From positions 62,001 to 126,000 of the forward strand of contig NZ_ATJV01000103.1 in the NCBI RefSeq assembly GCF_000443165.1: 64,000 bases of DNA, read 5' to 3'. A program made the translations under genes and the position numbers. This document shows, piece after piece, positions 57,874 to 64,000 of the stretch. Below the pieces are notes generated by a model, which saw nothing but the letters and a program-made list of their open reading frames with translations, did no database searches and was not told the origin of the DNA. This DNA is from Thauera terpenica 58Eu. GTDB taxonomy: Bacteria > Pseudomonadota > Gammaproteobacteria > Burkholderiales > Rhodocyclaceae. Positions within the stretch are counted from its first letter, which is position 1. Each line of letters starts with the position of its first letter.

Positions 57874-60800
57874 ATGACCGATCTGAGCGTTGCGCACAAG
57901 CTGCAGCCTTACAAGCCCAAGAACAAGGTTCGTTTCGTCACCGCCGCGGCACTGTTCGATGGCCACGACGCGTCAATCAACATCATGCGCCGCATCCTGC
58001 AGGCGACCGGCTCCGAGGTCATTCACCTCGGGCACAATCGTTCGGTCGGCGAGATCGTCACCGCTGCGCTGCAAGAGGACGTGCAGGGCATCGCCATCAC
58101 CAGCTACCAGGGTGGTCACGTCGAGTTCTTCAAGTACATGATCGATCTGCTCAAGGCCAACGGTGGCGAGCACATCAAGGTCTTCGGTGGCGGCGGCGGC
58201 GTGATCGTGCCGGCCGAGATCAAGGAGCTGCACGCCTACGGCGTCACCCACGTGTTCTCGCCCGAAGACGGCGCCAAGCTGGGCCTGCAGGGCATGATCA
58301 ACAGCGTCGTCGAGCGCTGTGACTTCGATGTCAGCAAGGTCGCGCCGCAAAAGGCGGACGCGGTGCTGAAGGCGCTCGCAGCCGGTGATCGGCGCGCACT
58401 GGCGCACATCATCACCGCGCTGGAGAACGGCGCTTATGGCGACGAGGTCAAGAAAGCCCTGATCGACGCCGCAGCCAAGACCAAGGTGCCGACCCTGGGC
58501 ATCACCGGCACCGGCGGTGCGGGCAAGTCCTCGCTCACCGACGAGCTCGTGCGCCGTTTCCGTCTCGACCAGAACGACAAGCTCAAGCTCGCCATCGTCT
58601 CCATCGACCCCTCACGCAAGCGCACCGGCGGTGCCTTGCTGGGCGACCGCATTCGCATGAATGCGATCGAGCACGAGAACATCTTCATGCGCTCGCTGGC
58701 GACGCGCGACACCGGGTCCGAGGTTTCGGCTGCGCTGCCTGAGGTCATCGCCGCCTGCAAGCTGTCGGGCTTTGACCTGGTCGTGGTCGAGACCTCGGGC
58801 ATCGGCCAGGGCAACGCCGCGATCGTGCCCTTCGTGGATCTGTCGCTGTATGTGATGACGCCGGAGTTCGGTGCCGCCAGTCAGCTCGAGAAGATCGACA
58901 TGCTCGACTTCGCCGACTTCGTTGCGATCAACAAGTTTGACCGCAAGGGCGCGCTCGATGCCCTGCGCGATGTACGCAAGCAATACCAGCGCAACCGCGA
59001 GCTGTTCAGCCAGAACACCGAGGAGATGCCGGTGTTCGGCACCATGGCGGCGCGCTTCAACGACGACGGCGTCACCGCGCTGTACCAGGCGATGCTGCCG
59101 GCGCTGGTGGGCAAGGGCCTGAAGGTGGCCAAGAGCAGCCTGCCGGTGGTGAAGGTGAAGGCCTCGAGCGAGGGGCGCGCAATCGTGCCGGCCGAGCGCA
59201 TCCGCTACCTCGCCGAGATCGCCGACAGCGTGCGTGGCTACCACAAGCACATCGAGCAGCAGGCGCGTGTGGCACGCGAACGCCAGTCGCTGAAGATCGC
59301 AAAGGGCTTGTTCGAGCACTGCGGCAAGACCGCGGGGTCCGAGCTGGCGAGCTTTGACGAGCTGATCAACTGGAAGGACGGCGAGCTCAGTCCGGCGGCG
59401 AAGAAGCTGCTCGAGCAGTGGCCGACCACCAAGCAGCTCTATGCGGCCGACGAGTACGTGGTGAAGATCCGCGACAAGGAGATCCGCACCCAGCTCACCT
59501 CGCAGTCGCTGTCCGGCACCAAGATCCGTAAGGTTTCACTGCCCAACCTCGACGACGATGGCGAGACCCTCAAGTTCCTGATGAAGGAAAACGTCCCCGG
59601 CTCCTTCCCCTTCACCGCTGGCGTGTTCGCGTTCAAGCGCGAGGGTGAGGACCCGACGCGGATGTTTGCCGGCGAGGGCGATGCCTTCCGCACCAACCGT
59701 CGCTTCAAGCGTGTGTCCGAAGGCATGCCGGCGCATCGTCTATCGACGGCCTTCGACTCGGTCACCTTGTACGGCTGCGACCCTGACCCGCGTCCGGACA
59801 TCTACGGCAAGATCGGCAACTCGGGCGTCTCCATCGCCACCCTCGACGACATGAAGGTGTTGTACGACGGTTTCGACCTGTGCGCACCGACGACCTCGGT
59901 GTCGATGACGATCAACGGTCCGGCGCCCATCATCCTGGCCTTCTTCTTCAATACCGCGCTCGACCAGCAGATCACCAAGTTCAAGGCTGACAACGGTCGT
60001 GAGCCGACCGAGGACGAGTACCAGAAGATCAAGGCATGGACGCTGTCGACCGTGCGCGGCACGGTGCAGGCTGACATCCTGAAGGAAGACCAGGGTCAGA
60101 ACACCTGCATCTTCAGCACGGAGTTCGCGCTCAAGATGATGGGCGACATCCAGGAGTTCTTCGTTCATAACCAGGTGCAGAACTTCTACTCGGTGTCGAT
60201 CTCGGGCTATCACATTGCCGAGGCCGGTGCGAACCCGATCAGCCAGCTCGCCTTCACGCTCTCCAATGGCTTCACCTATGTCGAGAGCTATCTGGCGCGC
60301 GGCATGAGCATTGACGATTTCGCGCCCAACCTGTCCTTCTTCTTCAGCAACGGCATGGACCCCGAGTATTCGGTGATCGGCCGCGTTGCTCGCCGCATCT
60401 GGGCGGTGGCGATGAAGAACAAGTACGGCGCCAACGAGCGCAGCCAGAAGCTGAAGTACCACGTGCAGACCTCCGGGCGCTCGCTGCACGCGCAGGAGAT
60501 GGATTTCAACGACATCCGCACCACGCTGCAGGCGCTGATCGCGATCTACGACAACTGCAACTCGCTGCACACCAACGCCTACGACGAAGCGATCACCACC
60601 CCGACCGAAGAGTCGGTGCGTCGTGCGATGGCGATCCAGCTCATCATCAACCGCGAATGGGGTCTGGCCAAGAACGAGAACCCCAACCAGGGTGCCTTCA
60701 TCATCGAAGAGCTCACCGATTTGGTCGAGGAAGCCGTGCTCAAGGAGTTCGAGGCCATCGCTTCGCGTGGTGGGGTGCTGGGTGCGATGGAAACCGGCTA

Positions 60801-61152
60801 TCAGCGCAGCAAGATTCAGGAAGAGTCGCTCTACTACGAGCACAAGAAGCACGACGGCTCCTACCCGATCATCGGCGTCAATACCTTCCTCAACCCCAAG
60901 GGCCAGGCGCAGCAGGAAATCGAGCTGGCGCGTTCGACCGAAGAAGAGAAGCAGGGCCAGCTCAAGCGTCTGGCTGACTTCCACGGCCGCAACCAGGAGC
61001 ATGCCGCCAAGTGGCAGGCCAGACTGCAGCAGGCGGTGATCGAGGACGCCAACGTGTTTGCGGTGCTGGTCGACGCGGTGCGCTACTGCTCGCTGGGTCA
61101 GATCACCGAGGCGCTGTACAAGGTGGGCGGTCAGTACCGCCGCAGCATGTAA
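57874..61152 (+). CDS. icmF: IcmF, fused isobutyryl-CoA mutase with G-protein chaperone
   Basis: 1092-aa fusion. An N-terminal B12 domain (about 15-150) contains DGHDAS at 29-34 with cobalt-ligand His31. The central MeaI-like GTPase (about 200-420) has GTGGAGKSS at 212-220, [15 protein letters not shown] and NKFD. The C-terminal mutase barrel (about 560-1090) has [31 protein letters not shown] and [14 protein letters not shown]. Phe627 replaces the Tyr of methylmalonyl-CoA mutase, as in IcmF. It interconverts isobutyryl-CoA and n-butyryl-CoA; some members also act on pivalyl- or isovaleryl-CoA. GGGGAAG before ATG. Followed by a terminator. Confidence 0.96.
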   Translation: MTDLSVAHKLQPYKPKNKVRFVTAAALFDGHDASINIMRRILQATGSEVIHLGHNRSVGEIVTAALQEDVQGIAITSYQGGHVEFFKYMIDLLKANGGEHIKVFGGGGGVIVPAEIKELHAYGVTHVFSPEDGAKLGLQGMINSVVERCDFDVSKVAPQKADAVLKALAAGDRRALAHIITALENGAYGDEVKKALIDAAAKTKVPTLGITGTGGAGKSSLTDELVRRFRLDQNDKLKLAIVSIDPSRKRTGGALLGDRIRMNAIEHENIFMRSLATRDTGSEVSAALPEVIAACKLSGFDLVVVETSGIGQGNAAIVPFVDLSLYVMTPEFGAASQLEKIDMLDFADFVAINKFDRKGALDALRDVRKQYQRNRELFSQNTEEMPVFGTMAARFNDDGVTALYQAMLPALVGKGLKVAKSSLPVVKVKASSEGRAIVPAERIRYLAEIADSVRGYHKHIEQQARVARERQSLKIAKGLFEHCGKTAGSELASFDELINWKDGELSPAAKKLLEQWPTTKQLYAADEYVVKIRDKEIRTQLTSQSLSGTKIRKVSLPNLDDDGETLKFLMKENVPGSFPFTAGVFAFKREGEDPTRMFAGEGDAFRTNRRFKRVSEGMPAHRLSTAFDSVTLYGCDPDPRPDIYGKIGNSGVSIATLDDMKVLYDGFDLCAPTTSVSMTINGPAPIILAFFFNTALDQQITKFKADNGREPTEDEYQKIKAWTLSTVRGTVQADILKEDQGQNTCIFSTEFALKMMGDIQEFFVHNQVQNFYSVSISGYHIAEAGANPISQLAFTLSNGFTYVESYLARGMSIDDFAPNLSFFFSNGMDPEYSVIGRVARRIWAVAMKNKYGANERSQKLKYHVQTSGRSLHAQEMDFNDIRTTLQALIAIYDNCNSLHTNAYDEAITTPTEESVRRAMAIQLIINREWGLAKNENPNQGAFIIEELTDLVEEAVLKEFEAIASRGGVLGAMETGYQRSKIQEESLYYEHKKHDGSYPIIGVNTFLNPKGQAQQEIELARSTEEEKQGQLKRLADFHGRNQEHAAKWQARLQQAVIEDANVFAVLVDAVRYCSLGQITEALYKVGGQYRRSM

Positions 61153-61194
61153 GGCGCAGCGCTGTTCACAGTCTTCCCCTCTCCCTAATGGGAC

Positions 61195-61219
61195 ACGGCG
61201 CTTCGGCGCCGTTTTTTTT
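61195..61219 (+). terminator. terminator after icmF
   Basis: ACGGCGC-TTCG-GCGCCGT, a perfect 7-bp stem with a stable UUCG loop, followed by eight Ts. Confidence 0.92.
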
Positions 61220-61294
61220 ATGTGGACGAAACAGCGGACAGGCCCCGTGTCCTGCGGGACAATGGGGCTCGTCCCCGTTTCGTCCAGCGACGCC

Positions 61295-61699
61295 ATGGAT
61301 CTCACCACCCCTGCCTTGCTCTTTCCCGCGATTTCGCTGCTGCTGCTCGCCTATACCAACCGCTTCCTGACTTTGGCGCAGGTGATCCGGCAGTTGAACA
61401 CTTCGCCCAATCGGGGGGCGGCACTGGTGCAGTGTCAGCTGCCGGGACTCAAGCGCCGCATCATGCTGACGAAGTACATGCAAGGTTTTGGCGTGCTCAG
61501 CTTCCTGCTGTGCGCGCTGTCCATGTTCGCCTTGTTCGTCGAGGCCGAATTGCCGGGCAAGTTGCTGTTTGGCGCCAGCATTCTCGCGCTCACGCTGTCA
61601 CTGATCCTGTCCCTGATCGAAGTGTTGATTTCGACCGAGGCACTGGCCCTGGTGGTGAGCGATCTCGAAGCCGCGCGCGAGACAGGCTCGCCGCGATAA
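61295..61699 (+). CDS. DUF2721 membrane protein
   Basis: 134-aa inner-membrane protein of the DUF2721 family with three TM helices (about 5-25, 65-85 and 90-110). The conserved part is LFPAISLLLLAYTNRFLTLAQVIRQL. The start is uncertain: ATG 61295 fits the family but has no clear RBS, and ATG 61263 would add 11 residues. Function unknown. Confidence 0.8.
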   Translation: MDLTTPALLFPAISLLLLAYTNRFLTLAQVIRQLNTSPNRGAALVQCQLPGLKRRIMLTKYMQGFGVLSFLLCALSMFALFVEAELPGKLLFGASILALTLSLILSLIEVLISTEALALVVSDLEAARETGSPR

Positions 61700-61767
61700 G
61701 TGTGGTTCTGCGTCGCGCGGCTGTCGTTCGATGCTGGGGATGGAGTGAGCCGGCTCAATGCTCAGGC

Positions 61768-62892
61768 TCAGCGGCTGGTGAGCTTGAGCTCGATGCGGCG
61801 GTTGCGCGCATAGGCCTCTTCGCTGTTGCGCGTGTCCAGCGGATGAAACTCACCATAGCCGGTCGCGGCCAGGCGCTGTGGCGAGATGCCCTGGCTGCGC
61901 AGGAACTTGACGATGGCCAGGGCGCGCGCAGTGGATAGCTCCCAGTTCGAGGGGAAGCGTGCAGTGGCGATGGGCCGGCGGTCGGTGTGGCCGTCGACCT
62001 GCAGCACCCAGGGCAGATCGGTGGGGATCTCGGCCGACAGTGTTTTCAGCGTCTCCGCCAGCCGGGTGAGCTGCATCATGCCTTCGGCGCTGACTTCGTC
62101 CGAGGCCGTGGCGAACAGCACTTCGCTTGAGAACACGAAGCGGTCACCGACGATCTGGATGTCCTTGCGCTGGCCCAGCACCGCTTGCAGGCGCCCGAAG
62201 AACTCCGAGCGATAGCGCGCCAGCTCCTGTACGCGCGCAGCCAGCGCCAGATTGAGCTCGCGACCGAGCTCTTCAAGCTTGAGGTCCTTGTCGCGCGCGG
62301 CGGTTTCAGCGGAGGCGAGCGCGGCGTTGAGCTGTTCGAGCTGGCTGCGCACTGCGGCGAGCTGGCGGTTGAGGAGTTCGACCTGGGCGATGGCCTGTTC
62401 GGACGCCACGGTCTGCGCCTGCAGCTGCCTGTCCGAGGTATCCAGTGCGCCGGCCAGGCGCGCGGCCTCGGCCTCCAGTTCGGCCTTCAGGCGCTGCAGC
62501 GCGGCGATGTCGGCACTCAGTCGCGCCGCTTCGTCACGCCGGGCGGCGGCCTCGTCCTGCGCAGTGTGGAGCTCAACGCGGGCGGTCTGCAGCTCGGTCG
62601 ACAAGGCTTCGCGTTCGTGCTCGGAGCTCGAGAGCGAGGCGCTGAGCTCGCCGACGCGGCTGGTGGCGGCTTCGCGTGCGGTCTTTTCCAGGCTCAGGGT
62701 TTGCGCGAGCACGCTCAGTTCGGCATTGAGCTGGGCCAGGGCGCGGTCGCGCCCGCTCACCGCATCGGCAAGCACGAACTGACCGATGACGAAGATCAGG
62801 ATCACGAACACCAGCACCATCAGCAGCGAGGCGAGGGCGTCGACGAAGCCAGGCCAGAAATCCAGCCCCCGGCGGCGAGACAGACGTGCCAT
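61768..62892 (-). CDS. MotB/OmpA-like peptidoglycan-binding protein with long coiled coil
   Basis: 374-aa protein. One N-terminal TM helix (about 17-40) contains Asp18 (WPGFVDALASLLMVLVFV), in the position of the proton-carrying Asp of MotB. A long coiled coil follows (about 45-225, Ala/Glu/Leu heptads) and then a C-terminal OmpA domain (about 245-370) with VDGHTDRRPI and ARNRRIEL, which binds peptidoglycan. It is 3 bp downstream of the MotA-like partner. No flagellar genes are nearby, so it is not an ordinary flagellar stator. Confidence 0.85.
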   Translation of the reverse strand: MARLSRRRGLDFWPGFVDALASLLMVLVFVILIFVIGQFVLADAVSGRDRALAQLNAELSVLAQTLSLEKTAREAATSRVGELSASLSSSEHEREALSTELQTARVELHTAQDEAAARRDEAARLSADIAALQRLKAELEAEAARLAGALDTSDRQLQAQTVASEQAIAQVELLNRQLAAVRSQLEQLNAALASAETAARDKDLKLEELGRELNLALAARVQELARYRSEFFGRLQAVLGQRKDIQIVGDRFVFSSEVLFATASDEVSAEGMMQLTRLAETLKTLSAEIPTDLPWVLQVDGHTDRRPIATARFPSNWELSTARALAIVKFLRSQGISPQRLAATGYGEFHPLDTRNSEEAYARNRRIELKLTSR

Positions 62893-62895
62893 GGC

Positions 62896-63966
62896 TCACT
62901 GCGCCCTGTTGGTGCCGCTGCCGCCCAGCGCGGCGGCGATGGTGCGCGACAGCAGGCGCAGCTCGGCGCGCAGGTCTTCGGAGAACTGCGCGCCCTGTGC
63001 CGGCTGCTGGGCGAGCTGGCGGATGAGGGTGCGCAGGTCTTCCTGCGAGGTCGATAGTGCGGAGAGGTCGCGTGATTCGCGGCCGACGAGCTCGGCCAGG
63101 CGCCCGAGCTGGGTGTTGAGCTCGGCCAGGTGGTCGGCCGTGGTACGACGCTCGCGCTCGGAGTCGAGCGCCGAGCGCTGCATGCGGTCCAGGCCTTCGA
63201 CGGTCTGTTCGAGCAAGGCCTGCACGTAGGCCGGCACATTGCCATCGCCTTCGATGCCGGTGCTTGAAGGCAGGCGGGTGATGTGCGACAGCCATTCCTC
63301 GAGCTCGTTGTAGAAACGGTTCTGCGCGTGGCCCGACTGCAGATCAAGGAAGCCGACGATGAGCGAGCCCGCCAGGCCGAACAGCGAAGTCGAGAAGCTG
63401 GTGGCCATGCCGCCGAGTGGGGTGTCGAGCTTGCTCTTGAGAGCTTCGAACATCGCCACCGGGTCGGTGCCGACGCTCATGCCGCCGATGATCTCGCCGA
63501 TCGAGCGGATGGTGACGAGCAAGCCCCAGAATGTGCCGAGCAGCCCGAGAAAGATCAGCAGTCCGATCAGATAGCGCGACAGGTCGCGCTGTTCTTCAAG
63601 GCGAATCTGCACACTGTCGAGCAGGGTCCGCATCGAGGCGGGCGACAGATGAATCTGACCGCGCTTGCGACTGGCCAGCAGACGTGCCATGGGCGCGAGC
63701 AATACCGGGCGCAGACCATCGATGTCTGGGCGCTGCTGAAAGGACTCGATCCACAGCACCTCGCGCTGCAACCGCCACACCTGACGCAGATTGACGGCGA
63801 TTCCCACCGCCAGCACGAAAACAATCACGCCATTGAACGCCGCATTGGCCATGAAGGCGTGCTTGAGCTGAGGCACGAGAAAGGCCGCAAGGGCGGCGAC
63901 GAGGGCGAGGAAAAGACCCATCCAGGTGGTGACATGGACGGGCTTGGTGAAGACCTTGTAATCCAT
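62896..63966 (-). CDS. MotA/TolQ/ExbB-like proton channel protein
   Basis: 356-aa membrane protein with TM helices at about 15-33, 44-62, 133-155 and 188-210. The proton-channel core reads GLLGTFWGLLVTI and GGMATSFSTSLFGLAGSLIVG. A cytosolic helical or coiled-coil tail follows (about 245-356). ATG 63966 has GGAG 9 bases upstream; the frame extends to a TTG at 63972. With the OmpA-like gene it forms a stator-type pair that could transmit proton flow to the cell wall. Upstream neighbours are outside the window. Confidence 0.85.
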   Translation of the reverse strand: MDYKVFTKPVHVTTWMGLFLALVAALAAFLVPQLKHAFMANAAFNGVIVFVLAVGIAVNLRQVWRLQREVLWIESFQQRPDIDGLRPVLLAPMARLLASRKRGQIHLSPASMRTLLDSVQIRLEEQRDLSRYLIGLLIFLGLLGTFWGLLVTIRSIGEIIGGMSVGTDPVAMFEALKSKLDTPLGGMATSFSTSLFGLAGSLIVGFLDLQSGHAQNRFYNELEEWLSHITRLPSSTGIEGDGNVPAYVQALLEQTVEGLDRMQRSALDSERERRTTADHLAELNTQLGRLAELVGRESRDLSALSTSQEDLRTLIRQLAQQPAQGAQFSEDLRAELRLLSRTIAAALGGSGTNRAQ

Positions 63967-64000
63967 GGACAAGCGCTCCGCGAGACGTTTGGCGTGGCCT

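Noticed and set aside
59740-61308. 522-aa minus frame over icmF
   Set aside because: Antisense shadow that also crosses the icmF terminator.
61768-63966. complete Zorya defence system
   Set aside because: Only a ZorA/ZorB-like pair is visible; no helicase, nuclease or other Zor partner is in the window, so no defence call is made.

Overview
The window looks like chromosomal DNA of a high-GC betaproteobacterium, most likely of the Rhodocyclales/Zoogloeaceae type (Thauera- or Azoarcus-like). This is an inference from gene style and order: zapA followed by 6S RNA, a PEP-CTERM protein, a propionyl-CoA/methylmalonyl-CoA locus together with a fused isobutyryl-CoA mutase, and a diheme cytochrome c peroxidase. 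No 16S rRNA or other decisive marker is present. Genes are dense and often translationally coupled by ATGA, GTGA or TGATG overlaps. I saw no prophage, insertion sequence, CRISPR array, rRNA or tRNA.

Layout. 1-1942: 3'-truncated TonB-dependent siderophore receptor with a Fur-type site and a long structured leader. 2385-7110: macA-macB-nodT type tripartite efflux operon. 7352-8974: cytochrome c peroxidase and a Fur-family regulator. 9060-12219: an iron operon (hemP, bfd, bfr, tonB, exbB, exbD) behind a Fur-type box. 12347-16426: a coupled cyclic-di-GMP phosphodiesterase, outer-membrane channel and small periplasmic binding protein. 16542-22400: malonyl-CoA decarboxylase, lgt, a DUF480 protein, ilvD, zapB-like, zapA and 6S RNA. 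22555-23361: TSUP permease.

23396-30135 is a zinc island. zur, a 57-aa membrane protein, znuC, znuB and znuA run leftward. A DUF2796/ABC/FtsX/DUF3299 cluster resembling the Zrg zinc-uptake locus runs rightward. One palindromic Zur-like operator lies between the two arms. 30213-34896 holds a PEP-CTERM protein and pgaA-pgaC-pgaD for a poly-N-acetylglucosamine-like polymer, without the pgaB deacetylase. 34942-42820: a crotonase, an acetate-permease pair (DUF485/actP), a bestrophin, a LysR regulator, fumC and a CNNM/CBS membrane protein.

42834-50836 is the propionate locus: a GntR regulator, then mcm, meaB, pccB and pccA. Propionyl-CoA would be carboxylated to methylmalonyl-CoA and rearranged to succinyl-CoA, with MeaB protecting the B12 mutase. 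A VOC protein at 53132 is a candidate methylmalonyl-CoA epimerase. 50985-57732: an orphan 78-aa protein, a KamA-family radical SAM enzyme with a changed substrate pocket, the VOC protein, a two-component system and an AraC regulator. 57874-61152 is icmF, a fused B12-dependent isobutyryl-CoA mutase with its own G-protein domain. The right end carries a DUF2721 protein and a MotA/MotB-like proton-channel pair with long coiled coils.

Points most worth a second look: the zinc island with its shared operator and small membrane protein, the KamA-like enzyme that is probably not a lysine aminomutase, the coupled phosphodiesterase-channel-binding-protein operon with a degenerate GGDEF domain, the pga operon without pgaB, and the large hairpin in the siderophore-receptor leader.
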